From contig NC_092868.1 of assembly GCF_032062135.1 (NCBI RefSeq), forward strand, positions 44,768,196-44,832,195: a DNA stretch of 64,000 nt, given 5' to 3'. The translations under genes were made by a program, and so were the position numbers. Position 1 is the stretch's first letter, and each line of letters starts with the position of its first letter. The notes beneath the pieces are model-generated. The model saw only the letters and a list, made by a program, of their open reading frames with translations. It was not told the origin of the DNA and did no database searches. Positions 12,079 through 27,000 of the stretch are shown one piece after another. The stretch comes from Pyxicephalus adspersus (lineage: Eukaryota; Chordata; Amphibia; Anura; Pyxicephalidae).

Positions 12079-15000
12079 GTAAAATACCAAATTAAAAGAA
12101 TTTGGCAAAGGCCATTCCTAAATTTTTAAAGCCGGTCACACTACACTACAATTTGTACAATATTTGTTGGGTTTATAAGACCCCCTGTTCTAATGTAAGG
12201 GTTTCCCAAAGCAATTGAATAATATCCAGTTAGGCTCCCACTGCAGGTAATACATTTTGAGAAAATGTACAATCAGACCAGGGCACCCCATAACATAATC
12301 CAAAAGAAAATGTTGGTCCGTGCAGCATGGTATTATGAATGATGGGGTATGATTTTTGCCATTCCTTAATAATTGTATTACATTTCTCAAAGAAAGCTCT
12401 ACCTAAACTTTTTTTCAGATTAAACCACTGTAATTCTGAGGATATGTTACCTGTATTAGAAAATGAATATCAATTTTCCTAACAGCAAGGAATATGTTTT
12501 TCTAAACATATGAAATTGAATTCTATTACATGACATAATAACATGGATTCTTTCACAGAGGCTGTTAGATTTTGGTGGAGGGCTGTAATTGCTTTTTTCC
12601 CTTTTTCTCTGTAATTCACCATGGCTAACATTTTTTTCAACACTTTCTGTTTTATTAAAGATGACATTTCATGTTTAAAAAATTGAAAAAGTTAGAAAGT
12701 TTATTATTAGTAAAGATGGGATGCATATTACAAAAATGGTCAAAAGCTAAAAATTACTCCATAATAGCATGGGTTTCCTCCAGACATTCAAGTTTCCCCC
12801 TCATCTCCAAAAACATGCAGTTAGGTTAATTGGCTTCCCCAGAAATTGTCTTAGGTATATGTGCAAAACTAAAGTAAAGCACAGGCTGCTGAGCAAGATA
12901 TTGGTGTGTGATGAAAATAACAATAAAACTAAATTAAAGAACTCCTGATGATAAAAATTAATCTATGATTGTTTCATTGACAGATGGAGTGCTGCCAAGT
13001 TAGAAAGCATAGGGCATGACTGGGCATATCCAGGGGCTGATTGACAAGCTACAAGTTTGTGAATCGGTAGTAAAAATGCTGACAATGACCTACCCCCCTG
13101 CAAGGTTAATTTTTGATCCCTCTATAAGGGCTCTGCAGCAAAGCATTACATACATGAGAGTAGTCACCCCGCCACAGTTAGCTAAATTAGGTAACCGGAT
13201 GAACAGGTACTTTGGGGATTGTTGGAACTAAGAGAAAACTTTAAGGACAAATGCTTATATTTAAGTGCTGCAGCACATATGTTTTAATGTTACACCACAG
13301 TTGTAGTTGATAATACCTTTTCCCCAGACTGCATATTGCATGTATCATATCAAAATGAAGGAAGCCAGAGAAGCCCAAGTCTTGCAAGGTCACGCTTAAG
13401 CTCAATAAAACATGTTCCTATTAGATTTGGTCTGCTGAGAATTCTTTGGGATCTTGCCAGAAAAAAGCATGACACCAGCCTTGCCAGGCATTTTGAGAAA
13501 GTTCTGTATATAAAATTTCAATGCTGTAAAAGTAGAACTAGGTGTATTTTTATTCAGTTCCAGCCCCTTAAATTACTTAATTAGCAAACATTCTTTCTTG
13601 TGTTTGCTAATAGAGTTATGTATATGACTTGTATGTAAAAAATCCTTGCATCTCTAGGTGCCTGCGTGCCATTAATAGTATGTATACTTGTTGATGTAGC
13701 TATTATTGAGATAGTCACAGGACTTTCTGAACTTGATACAGTATTTGGTGGATAGCATTAACATTGCACTGATTAATTTACCTTTTTCCTGGATTTCTTT
13801 CTTCTTTCATTTTTTTTGATTTATTATCATTTTAGGATATATATTTTTTATTATATACAGATCATTGCAAATTGTATAAAAAAAAAACTATTAAAATTTT
13901 AAATGGAAATGAGAAAAGTAATCTTTAAAAAAAAAAAAAGCAATCTGATGACAATTTTGGAGTAGAAATAATATAATTTGATGCATTGCTGATTTTCACA
14001 CATGCATTTCAATTTAGAATGGCAGCGAAAGAGAATTCCCAGAATTTTACTGGAAAAGACAAAGCCATTTATCATTAGGGAAATCTGTTTAAAATGAGGA
14101 ACAGATCCAACACAATGACACTGTAGATGATTGGGTTTGAGATTTGGGAGATGGCTATAAACAACATGCCTTTAATCAAAGTAATTGAAGCTTGTCAATC
14201 TTTGCATAAATCATTGCAGAAGAGAAGCATTATTTTATTTTCTTTATTAGACCCGAATGCTGTTTAAGTGTAAAATATTCAGTATTATTTAATGGTGGTT
14301 AAAAAATGTACTGTAACTATTGATATAATTTTAAAATGTGAATTGGTTTGCTGGATCTCCTAGCTTCACTCATGAAAGGGTATCCTCTCCAGCCTTGGAG
14401 AACTTTAATAAATCAACCGAGCCCCAATAACTTAGAGTGCCTGAAAGTTATGTTTGGTGATTCTCTTTTACCAAAGAATGAAATATTAATCCTGGATAGG
14501 CAGACTTTTGTTACTGAAACTATAAACACTGAGGCCCTTTTATAATGACAAAGCTTTGAACATAATCTTGCTCAGAAAAGAAGCTTGGAATCTAAACATG
14601 AAATCCATGTTATTTCTGTAATCCTTTTATCTTTCAGTATACATTTTGTTATTTTCTCCAAGTCTCTGCACAGTTTAAAAGGTCAGGCAATTTAGGCTCC
14701 CATATACCGTGAGCTAAATAGGATAAGTGAATCCCTTAATCCCCAAATACAAGTTCCCATGTGACAATCCCAGTGGAGTGCTGTTTAAACTGATACCCCG
14801 CTAACTTAATGCCTTCAAAACAATATGACCTCCAAACTCGAAATTAGGCTCAGCACTTCATCAGCCCCTATGAGCATCTATCAATAAGTGGTAACGGCGG
14901 ATGGCTGCTATTGAACTTGACACTGAGTGACGGTCCTGGGGATCTCATTGGGCGATTAGCAGCCCTCCAGCACTAGGTTAGAAAATTGGATTTCTGTATG

Positions 15001-18000
15001 CGATGAAGGGTGACAGTACAGGCTTGTAAAATCAGATTATCCAGTTTGGATTTATCCCTTTCCTTTATTTGCATTGCAGATGACGAATGTAACTAAAGAA
15101 TACTGCCTGGAAATAGTTTCTAAATTCGAACCCTGCCCGGAAAACAAAAGGGAAGGTGTCCTAGGGATTGATGGTATGTAAATAAATAGTTACCTGTTAT
15201 ACCATATACACTGTGCATGAAATTGGTCTTTTGTGTATTTTTGATTGAACGATTCAATGTTTTTTTTACTTTTCCTAATTATTCTACTACAAAAAACCTA
15301 AGCTTAGTGCAGCTGTCTTATACAATTCATCACCAGCATACGATAAGAGAAACATATGTTTAAGACATAAGGCTCAATTCACAATGCTTTAACAACAGGA
15401 TAAAGATATTTATGTTACATAATTGTCAAATCTCACTGAAGAAAAAAACACTGGTGAAAATAACTAAGTTTTATTATTAAAAGGATTTTTATCTTTTTAT
15501 AGAAAGGATCCCCAATAAAAGGAACATTGAAATGCCCGTTAATCCCTTTTCATTTTCACATAAGCCAGCCATACACCAATAAAACTGGAATCAAAATTTT
15601 GAGCCATCCAAATGCAGAAATTAGTCATTTTTTTTTCGAAAGTAACTAAAATACAAGTTTGATCACTTTCAAGGAGATTTCTGCTTTTTCTTGGGGTTGA
15701 TCAGTTGTTTCCTATCATCTGTCTTGAAGCTGTTATTGTATAGCCCATTTGGATTGATCAAATTTCAAGGGCAGAATGAATGTAATGGATGGAAGGTGAC
15801 TGTAGCAAGTGTTGTTTAGATTTGCATGAAAGTTGGAAGTTTGGTCAATTTCCCAGTGTTCAACAGCTGTGATCAAGCTTTTTGCTAGAACCTACAGCCA
15901 CTTTTAAGCAGCCATACAAAATGCCTTCTGTATCTTAATTTTCTAGTAACGGGAGCTAAATGTATCAATATTCATTAAACAACAGCATGGCGAAAGTGTT
16001 TGGGTACACTGGAGGTAAAAGTGAGTTCTTAAAATGCTGCTTTGGATTGATATTAAATCTCTTGTTGGTCACTTTTGCTCCTGATAGGTGAGGTGGTTTC
16101 AAAAAAGTATGTATGCATGTGGTATTATTAATAAACAGCATTTATATAGGGCCAACATAATAGACAGCACTGTACAATAAATAAGGGTTACCATTATTAA
16201 TACCATTATTGTACCAAGAAAGGACCCGGCCCAAAAGAGTTTACAATCTAAGAATAGAATGTGTATGTGTGGAAAATATCTGTCCTTTTCCCTACCTGTT
16301 GGCAGCCAAACATATGTGATTAAATAAATTACCAAAAATGTATCCATATGATTTCACCAAAGTAAAATTAGGTTGCTGTTCCTTACTACATATTTGAAAA
16401 TATCATTGCATTTCCCTAATAAACTGTTGGATTTTTTATATTTTCTAATGCTGAATAAATTATAATTCTGTACTGCTGCTAATATATGCCAGCAGATTCC
16501 ATAATATAGGGCATATATAGTTAAAATATGATTGGCTGAGAAGGTGTAAATACTTAGAGCTCGAAGAATCTTTATACAAGTAAATGGAATATTGCTCATT
16601 TGCATCTTTGGCACTCACTGTTCATCATAACAACCCCGCCATCGATACACAAGGTTATTGGCCGGGGTAAAGCAAGGTTATAAAGCTATCAAAGACATAC
16701 ACTCTTACAGAGATTCATCACTTTGTCATCTGTGAAAAGTTTCCCTATAAATCATTGGGAGGATTGTTTTGGCATGGACAACACACTGATGACAGATATT
16801 GAACCAGCGACATGCTTTGTGATTCATTGCTAACAGGTTTCACCAACTACATGCGGAGCCCAGCAGGAGATATCTTCAATCCGGAACATTATCAAGTCAA
16901 TCAAGACATGACCTTGTCACTCAGCAACTATTTCATTGCATCCTCTCATAATACCTATTTGATGGGAGACCAACTCATGTCTCAGTCCCGTGTTGATATG
17001 TACGCGTGGGTTTTACAAGCCGGGTGTCGTTGTGTGGAAGGTGAGCAATATATTTTTAAAGCAGACCTGTGCTTGGTTAGGTTGTCTATATAGGTCACTC
17101 ATTCTAATATTTTGTTGGATCTTCATCGGCCATGAATTTGGCACATGTGTTCACTATGGTATGGTTTTAATATGCTTATTTAATGTTACAACATTTATTT
17201 CCATCCAGAGCTGCATTCATTTTTCACCAAGATTTGTGATAAAGACTGGAGAGTCTAGACCACTAAGTAAAGACTCCTTCAGCACATCCCAAAAGACTAG
17301 AGACCTTAAAGAAGTTAGGGTCTGAGCTCTACAGTGGCCAATCAATGTGTGAAAATGATAGCTCCCTGAACCATTCATTCACAATTTGAGCCCAATAAAT
17401 CCTGGCATTGTCATGTTGAATTATGCCCATGCCAGCAGGGAAAAATAAATACATTGATAAAACAAACCTCGTCATTCAGTATATTCAGGTAGTCAGCTGA
17501 CCTAATTTTTGTGAAGATAACATTTTCAAACCTAAACTGAAGCAACTCCAGATCATAACACTGCCACTGGCTTGGGGACTTATTTGGCCAGTCAGTGGAG
17601 CTATAATATATAAATAAGTAAACAGGCTCCCTGCTAGGTGTGGGAGGAGATTGGAGGGTCCCCATGCACCCCCCTTTCATATTTTTAAGGGTTTGTATTA
17701 ACTTTATTTAGTTTTTATATTTTTTTATTGATACAACTACAAGGTGGGTGATGGGTCAACCTGTAATTGGATCAGGTTGCCGGCGTATCGGCCAGGGAAC
17801 TACCGGAGCCTCTGGAGCTGCCGGAGCTCTGGTGCTGCCCCCTTGCAGTTGCTCCCCTATTTTCCTGGGGCTGGCGTTGATACTTCTGCCGCTGTAGTAA
17901 ATAGAGAACGCTTCCTGAAGGTAAATCCCTCTCCTCCACAATGCATACGGAGGAGAGGGATTTCACTTCAGGGGGCGTTCCCTGGTGGTGGGCAGAGCCA

Positions 18001-21000
18001 TTAGGGCAGGTCCGGCCTAGTGTGCTCCCTCCACCTCATAAATGGCCTAGTGGCCATAAAAGTTTGCCGACCCCTGTCTTAGACCAACAATGTCTCCCTA
18101 CAATGTGCAGAAGCTGATTGGGCACAAAAAATGCCGAGATTGGCTTGTAACTTGGTCAAACCTCCAGGATTTGTCAGTGCCCCTCTTGGAAAGCTCAGAG
18201 CAGAGGGACAACTTGGTTCACTCACTGCATCTGAGTGAAACTGATGATTGCCATCTTGACACAGATTATTGTGGGCTCAGGTTCTACAAAGAAACAAAGG
18301 GGACTATATACATATCAACAGTCTGTCCATCTAGCTAGCTTTACCAGACATCCCTGCACAGACATTATAGTCCTGACCATTCTACTTTCTGAAATTTAGA
18401 GCAATACAGCATGACTAAAAGGTTGTAAATTGGATGGTGAAGGAAAAGCAGCTCATTGTTGAGGTTGTCTCTGTGTCTTCTGCCCCAATCAGAAGCACTG
18501 TGCAAAGTAGTAAAGCCTGATTGGCTCACTGCTGTCCCTATATCTATCAGTTTTAATTCTGATGTACAGAGCATAATGGATATAAAAATTAAAATAAAAT
18601 TTGAAAAAAAATTCAAGTACACTTAACAAATGTGAAATTTAATTAAATTGAGCCCTTTTATTTCCGCCTACACTTTAAATAGCTTTTTATAAAATAATTT
18701 TACACATTTTGTTTTTAGTTAAAAGAACAGACTCTTTTCAATAACTTAAAAAGATAAAAAAGAGGAAAATATTTGTCTTTTTAGGAGTGAGATCAGCTGG
18801 CAGAATGTCTGCAAAAACTGAAAACACTGAAAACACACATCTAAAGCATTTGTTTCATGGTGACCTGGAAGCCTTTTTTTCCGAAGAAACGATAAAAGGC
18901 TTTTACAGCTAGGCTGAGGGTTTGTTTTAAACCGATTCCAAATAAATCTAGTCTTTTATTTACAGAAATAGTCAGTTTTTGTGGCTGAGCAGTTGTTATT
19001 TCAGCTGATCTTCAGCTACAGAAATACTCGGCTTTCATGTAGGAAACAGAAAGAGAAGATTTTGTGGAGAGTCTACTTTGATATTCAGCTCATGAATTTA
19101 AACATCTGAGGTGTATAAGTAAGAGTTGTCACCTTTATGACTGATTGGGTTTGCTGTGGTGGGAAAGTGGCCCAATCTCTCTATCAAATTATTGTCTGAA
19201 TATTGCCTACATTTTGGTGAAAAATGTGGACATTTGGTAAAATTCTCAGTTTTTGCAAAAATATTTGAAGTTCATGATATAGGTTTTTTCCTGATGATCC
19301 TTTAATGGTGTTATTGGCTTTCAACCCTTTTTTTTTACTCTTTAGTGAAAGTGAACCATGTAATTTGGGTTCAGATTTGTAGAGCATTCCAACATCTAAA
19401 ACCACTATGAACACAAACAGCTGTATGCATTCTGGGATTATTGACTATATAATATTAGTGTATCATTAAACCATTCCACAGCGATTCTCAAAGTGCATTT
19501 GGCTGTTAGAACATAAAGATGTGTTTTTGCCTGTGTCCATTCACTGTCCAAAAATGAGGAATAACCCCCTTATTTTTGAGATGAGTAATGGAGTTAGAGA
19601 AGTCAATACCTTCAGTTCTAACAAGGTATTATGCTAGGTACTGGTTCGGTTGGATGGTCTTTTCATCATAACTAATCAGAACTGCCATCAGGAAGAAACA
19701 AGGGGTACTTCTCTGTACAGGGCCCCAATCAAAAGAGCTTGACTTGTTCAATGCTGGAACTTTTAGACATGGGGTAGGGGGGCCGAAGAAGCTTACCTAG
19801 TATGGAGTCCAGAAATTTCTAATGTCATCCCTGACTTTAATGAAAAAAAATATAAAAGTACAGTCAGATTATATTTGTAACCCTGAATTACAATTTGGGG
19901 CCCTATTCAACTCTCCTGGACCCGTTTGTGTGCCATGTCTCTTAATTAGCTAGGAACATTTGGATACATATTGAAGAACCAGAACCATACACAGATAGGC
20001 AAAGAATGTGAACAAAATGTATCTGGGATGTGATTATAATGTCCCACTGAAACGCTGATTGCATGACTTTGTTACAACACGGTGTGTGATTTTGTTTTTC
20101 AAATGAAAAAGAAATTGCAGCAAAGTTGGTTTTAGCGAAACCATTCAACTTATCCTTTTATAGGAACTCGCTAAATATCAAATGCTTTTCCAATGCTACT
20201 TAGAATATAGCATAGTTGATAAGTTACCTTTAAAGATGTAGTGGTTCAGTATGTTTTTTTTTTTTTTCTTGTGTTTTTATGGTATAAAACAAGCAAAAAT
20301 GATTGCTAATTTGGTAAATTAAGATCATTTGTATGTTTCATTGTTTAAATCAGACAGGAAGGGAGCTCGAATCACCTTTATAGCTTTTCCAGCTTCTGCT
20401 TATCTGTTTTGCTATGAAAAGTCTGTTGTTTTACAAAACTTAACTATTGGACTAGTAGACTTCTGGCTTTCTGTATCAATGCATTAAAATAAAGTGGCAT
20501 GCAGTTCTTCAACTGTAAATTTTCTTTGTTTCATTGTGACAATGACGTTTTTTCCAGTTGACTGCTGGGATGGGCCAGATGGGGAACCTATTGTCCACCA
20601 TGGGTACACCTTGACTTCCAAAATCCTTTTTAAAGATGTCATTGAAACTATAAACAAGTATGCATTCATCAAAAATGAGTAAGTATTTGCTGATGGCTCA
20701 TTTGCCATATTGGTTTTAAGCTGGAAATAGCTCCAGAATTCATTCACTATATAAAAATGAAGCCTGTTTTTGGAATCACACATAGCAACTTTACTTTGAT
20801 CAATTACACTGAAATCAAATGGCCATTAATCGACCTAAGTTTTCAGCTACATACCTATACTTAAATTGTAGACCTGATTGATTGATTGTATGAAATTTTT
20901 ATCTCTGTGTGAGCCTCAGTTAGGAACCCATAAAGGAGACATGTTTTTTGTTGTTTTTCTGGCCATTCTCTCAGAGTCAGTTCTGTATCTAAAGATATTG

Positions 21001-24000
21001 GACGACTAAGAGCTATTATCAGTATAACAACTGATGCTTTTGTCTGCACAGCAAGAAATAATCAGTGTGCTAAAGCACAAAAACAGATAATGATGATTAC
21101 TTTTATATTGTTTTATTTATGATGATATTGTTTATGTCCTATTGTCATTTTGTTGAAAATAACAGATGAAGCTACATGCATCCAATGTGGTTTTATAGTG
21201 CAGTGTGATGCTGATAGTTTCTGATATAAGCAGCACATTCAAACCAGTAAATGGTTTCCCTGTTTGAAAATGGATCATGTAAATGAGCATACCATGCTAC
21301 TGCTGAATGTACTTATGTGTAGGCATAAATGAAACATTAAAGTTGATCTAAACCATAAACAAAAATGCAGTACACTGTAACTTTCTCTTCTATTTTTTAT
21401 GACATATCTATTCTCCATATTTTCACCTAACAATCCTATCCGTAACATGCTATCTGTCCTAAATTGACAGTGCTGACTGCATTGTATCGATGAAGAGATG
21501 GTATGACCCTAGGGCAGGGAGTGTGTTAGGTCTACAGGTAAGAAAGAAGTGATCAGTACTTAAGTAATATATGTGGGTCAGCTGCTTACGGTGAAATGGC
21601 CATATGAATTTAATACCCAACATTCTGGGACTATGAAGAGCATCTTATTGGAGATAACATGATATGGTTTGTCATTATGTGGTTCTGTTCACTGTAAGCA
21701 AGTGAAACAAAATTGTTGATGTGCTAAATCAAGGCTTTCCTTGCTTTATTCTTCATGGTGTGTTCTGGTGAGATCATTATGAACACCCAATAGATACTTC
21801 AGTCAAGCACTGAAAAAAGTGCACCTTATCCATGAACTAGGACCAGGGAACACTTACCCTCATTCTCCTAAATTAGGGTGTAGGCCGCAGAGGAAACTGC
21901 CAGCTAATAACAATTAGCAGAAGTTGTAAGCTCACAATATTTTTGTGCAGCTCTCAAAAACAAAAAACTTTCACTTGTTTTGTTTATTGGACCCAAAAAG
22001 AGAAAATTTATAAAATATAAAAAAAATATAATATTTGGGTTACATTCACTGTAAATAATTCATAATGGTCATATAAGATCTGTTATGTATTAGGGTGCCG
22101 GGCATGTCATACTCTGGCACCATTGACTAGTTGGCTTTTTTTCCCTTCTTACAGCGATATTTATCTTTCTTTTGCATAAAAATGAATTATGTAGGGACTC
22201 CTATAGACAGAAGTTGTCCTTGATTTGTAGTTCTATTAAAGGGTTTGGTAAGTCTGAAGATTCCTGTATACTTCATTGTTACTGTTAAAAGTTTATACAC
22301 CAAATGCACTTTGGGTGTTGTTGAGATAATCCCCTTGTCAGGAGTAGCTGTTAAATCTTTTTTAAATGGCCACTATTGGTCATAAGTTTCAGGGGGAAAT
22401 AGTGGCCTTTTTCTAGGACATAATAGAAGCAGTTTTGCACCATTGCATTGTGTTCTTCATCATCCTTTTATGATAGTTATTTTAAATCTCTTGTGTGTTT
22501 TTTCTAGATATCCTGTCATCTTGTCAATTGAAAACCACTGCAGCGTGATGCAGCAGAAGAAAATGGCTCAGTATTTGACTGAAATACTTGGAGACAAGTT
22601 AGATCTCTCTTGTGTGATGAATGGAGATCCGACAAAGCTTCCTTCTCCAGAAAGCCTGAAAGGGAAAATATTAGTGAAGGTAATGCACATGAATGTTGGA
22701 AATGACCACATGTCCTGTAAATGCACCTGGGTATTTTACAAAGGGTTTTAGACTTTATCATGAAATGATTAGCTTTAAACCCAACCGATACAACTAGTGA
22801 AAAGTTTTAATATTCTGATTTAGTCTAAACCCTTTCTTCTATAAGCCATGTTATTTCCTGGATAAAGCAGATGTCCTACAAAAAAAATGGCAACCTTTAC
22901 CAGCTTGACGCAGTTTTTTGAAAATCTATAAAGTGCTCTGCATCTCAGGTAGATCAGGTGAGATTGTTAAATACAGATCCTAAAATAAGTGCTCCATATG
23001 ATAATTACTCGTTTGGTTGCTTGGACCAATCTTTTTGTAATGCTGCAGCCATGGACCTTAAAGTACAATTGATCTTCCAATCCTAATTCCAGATATGAAA
23101 ATCCAAAGGTATCCAATGACTTCTTTCAGTGTGTTTGTTTTCTATATAATGCCTCAGAGTAAAAAACCCTGGCCACTACCTGTAGCAGATGAGTAAGATA
23201 TTTGCTACTTGGGGAGAAACAATGGTCTCTCTTGTGAGGTCCAGCATGCCTTCTGCTGAGTCAGACCTATAGCCTTGTGTTAGGAAAGCTCACCCACAGG
23301 GATGAATTTATACTTTTTGCTTCCCTAGACCAGCTAGGGGGGGGTAGAAGGAAGAGAGAGAGGGGCAGAGAAGAAGGGAATGGGGGAGAAGGAAGAGAAA
23401 GGGAAAGAGGGGCAGAGGGGCAGAGAAGAAGGGAAGGGGGGAGAAGAAAGAGGGAGAGGGGAGAAAAGAGAAAAGGAGAGCAAGAAAAAAATGAGGAGAG
23501 AGAGGGAAAGGGGATGCAGAGAAGAAGAGATGGACCGGGAAAAGGGGGTGAGAAATAGGCATAAGGGGGTTGGGGGAACAAGGAAAAAGAGAGCAGAGAA
23601 GAGAAAGAGACATACAAAGGAAGAGGGCAGAGTAAATGGGAAAGAGAGTGGGATAGACAGAAGAAAGGGAGGGAGGGAGTGGGGAGAGAGAAGAGAGCAG
23701 GAGTGAGCGGGGGTTTGGGGGGTTGGAGAGTGGAAGCGGGGAGAGAGGGAATTGATAGGGTGAATAGAATGGAGAAAGGAAAGGAAAGTGTTGACTTCAA
23801 TACAGAGGTCCCCTTGCACTGTATGTGAGTTCAGTATAATCACATTTTAACCTTTTTTGGCCAGCAGCAGCAGGTTCCAGCCTAGGTGGCCTTATGGGAA
23901 ATCCAGCTCCTACTTGGGAGGGAGCATGTCAGACCTCTCCATAAAAATTTCTGCTTCCACAGAGAACAAAGCTCCTTTCACGCAGCATCCTTTAGTTTGA

Positions 24001-27000
24001 TTTATCTCAAATGTATTTAGCTACATTAATCTAAAAGTTTAGTTTTTTTTTAGATTTTAAATCTTTGTACAACTTAATTTCTTGTATCAAACATTTCTCA
24101 TCTTTGAATTTTTCTATACAGGGAAGATACAATTCCCTATGCATTGCATTGCATAAATGTGAAGTTTATCCTTTTTTTCCACACAAATGGTATTTGAGCA
24201 CTTAGAATACTTTTTGCTTTTTTTGTAGTGGAGTCCTCCCCGGTGACCTACTTCAACATAACCATCATATGACAAATCCCAGTCAATACCATGACATCCA
24301 AAAGATCAATAGAACTTAGGGGAACTAGCCCTGTTAAAGCTAAATTCTAAATCTAGTGATTTTCCCTCTGCAACATTGTTAAGGGGCCAAGGCAGTCTAC
24401 TAGACTTTTTCTACCAATATAGCACAGAATTTGGGATTATCAGGTTGCATCATATACAGGCATCTTTAAATACATTTTAAAAGTACATTAGGTGTACATG
24501 AAATATGGAATGATAAAATACAATATGTGTGGGATGAGGATTATGGATAAGGTTTGATCTTAGACTTGAGCTAATTGCTATTGCAGTGAATGCTGCCTGA
24601 CATTTGCCAAACCAATGAACCCATATATGATCAGGGTAGTTGGCAAGGTAAACATCAATTCATGTTCATCTCAAACTAGGTTCACTGAACCTGTAGCATT
24701 AGGTTATTAAACCCGTAATGGTAAATCTTTCAATAGTAATAGGTAAAACTAATTATCTTAAATGATTATCTTAAATGATCTCCACAATCATGATCCTAAA
24801 AAAGTCCTAGTGCTTTAAAGGTTTTAGGTAGTGTTAGTCGAATATCTCACTATTCGATTTGACAGATTTTTGATCGAATAGTGAGATCTTGTTCGGGTGA
24901 TCGAATGCCGAATTTGAACACCATTGAAGTCAATGGTGGGGGAATTCGGGTTATTTTAAGGGACTATTAAGGCCGGCAAGAGCAATCAGATTGCAGCCCT
25001 TTATTAGTTGTATGTGTTCTTGGATAGAGAAACTCTATCCAGGAACACTTTCTACCGGGCTGCAACAGCGATCCTGATTTGCTGCTGCCGCACTGTACTA
25101 GTAGTGCAGTCGCTGAAATCATTGAGAAGATGCCCCACATTAGAGGTATCTGTTACTCTGTCTGTACCAATCTTTCAAGCACAGTAATATGATACATTTG
25201 TTACATTTTTCTCACAGTGGATAAAAGAAAAATGTAACAAATGTATCATAGTATTACTATGCTGGAAAGTGTGTTACAGAGTAAGAGATAATATGTCCTT
25301 GTAGGATAACCTGTAAAAAAAAATAGTTAAATAAACACAAACACTCAATAAATTAATTCAAACATTCATTTTTTTTAACACATTTTTTACATTTTTTTTA
25401 TCCGAATTTTTGCCGTTGAATCTTGTTTTTTTTGGGTCGGGTTTGAACAGCCATATTCGGGTCGAATATAAGGGCAACCTGAATTCGCACACCAACACTA
25501 GGTTTAGGCCTTACTAGTTAGGCACTGTATTGCAGATTATTAGGAACTATGGCTACATGGACTCACCAGTGTATATATGGCATCCGTTTATTCCCCTGGA
25601 TCATGATAAAGCCAGATGACTTATGCTGTGCAGCTTCTAGAACAGCCATTACCAACCAGGGGTCCAGAAGTTGTTAAAGGTTTCTTGTGCTGATTGACCT
25701 GCTGTCTGACCAACTCCAAGTTTAATGCCAAAAACTAGTAGAATGACACCAGTGATCTTTTAGCTGTCTACAAGGATGACATTTTAACTAATACTGTAAA
25801 GGGCAATCTATCCTCATGATCACCATAACGAGGGCACTCTTTAATTCATTCCTTTTATCAGGTGTATCCTGAGATCTAAAACTTAGGAAAGGTTGATAAA
25901 AGGTGTTCTAGAAAGGGAGCAAGGAAAAAGAACTCTCAAGTCATTCTAATTTCCAATCGCTATAACTACTGCCAGTTAATGACCTGGAGCATATATGCAA
26001 ACTAGGGTAGCTAATATAAAATTAGAACGTCTGATCTGCCTACTTGTTCTGGGTTACTGAATCAAAATGTAGTGAGGCCAGAGACAGCCAGACAATTCAC
26101 ATTTTTAAAAGGAAATCAATGACCACTGCTGCACTTTTCAGTACAAGTTTTCTGTAACTAAACAGGATCTGCTTTGATGATGATCAAAAAGATATTGAAG
26201 ATTGTTCTGTCATTTTGTACGTTTTTTTTTTCTACAATGTCTCTGCTTGTCAGCTTTTAGAATAAGTAATAAGAGGTCATCCAGGAATGGAGTAGAGTAA
26301 GAAAGATACTTTTCTAATTAGTGGAACTTCCTAATAGCACTGGACTTAACCCATGTCATTAGCCAGCACATATTGCTCCTGCCTCAATCCTTGTACAGGA
26401 GGAATAATTCCCCTGGTAGAAGAACAGTGTGTGTAGACATATTCCAGAAAACAAGTTTACTTATCACTTTACCCTGGAGAGCCATTATTTGTTCAAGAGT
26501 TGTTTAGAGGGTTTGTAAATATAGATCTCTACCCATTACTGGCCATATCACTTGGTAATTGCACTGTTCTGTTGCCCTTTGAAATAAACCTGCAACTGTC
26601 TATTAAACAGGCTGTAAAGTAAGATGGTGGGGCGCGGTAGACTCCGCTTACTTTTTATCAATATTTAAAGGTTTTGTGGGTCAAGGAGCACATAATTGGA
26701 CCACTGTAGCTCTTTGTTTGGGCTGGATACACAACATAACTACTCAAAACACACTAAAAAGACGACCAAAAAGACCAAAAGAAAGTTTGGAGCATTGGCA
26801 TCCCATAATGGTGTTGCATTGTAAAGGAAATAAGGCTTTATTAACTTATTTTCATGGAGTTTTATTGGAAAAGAATCAGTTTTGTAGCTGTGCAAAGCAG
26901 AATTAGTGTACAGTAAAGTACAGGCTGGTAATTTATGCTTTCAGCAACACTCTGAGCATCCAGAAACCTGAATGATGCTGCTCCTTTGCTATACAATCAG

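Larger units (their letters stand above)
12079..15079 (+). other. PLCH2 intron between exons A and B
   Basis: A 3.0-kb GT..AG intron. It holds a SINE-derived fragment (12766-12900), a half-copy of the GGCCTGATTTA MITE (14345-14422) and A/T homopolymers. A comparatively GC-rich, non-repetitive stretch at about 14840-14990 stands out, but I cannot assign it. Confidence 0.8.
17041..20557 (+). other. PLCH2 intron between exons C and D
   Basis: A 3.5-kb intron. Its first kilobase is filled with a Tc1/mariner relic (17215-17650) and a hAT-type fragment (to 18076). The remainder, 18100-20550, is AT-rich without recognisable genes or repeats. Confidence 0.8.

Noticed and set aside
15495..15930. Possible repeat suggested by AGCCAGCCATACACC and GCAGCCATACA wording.
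   Set aside because: No convincing terminal repeats, and no second copy in the window.
17041..17325. Read-through frames past exon C suggesting a longer exon.
   Set aside because: The donor GTGAGC is strong, the phase matches exon D exactly, and the extension has no PLC similarity.
23267..23843. Long overlapping open frames on both strands (up to 177 codons).
   Set aside because: They lie over the polypurine tract and are Ser/Pro/Leu- or Arg/Glu/Gly-rich by composition alone; there is no domain or splice context.
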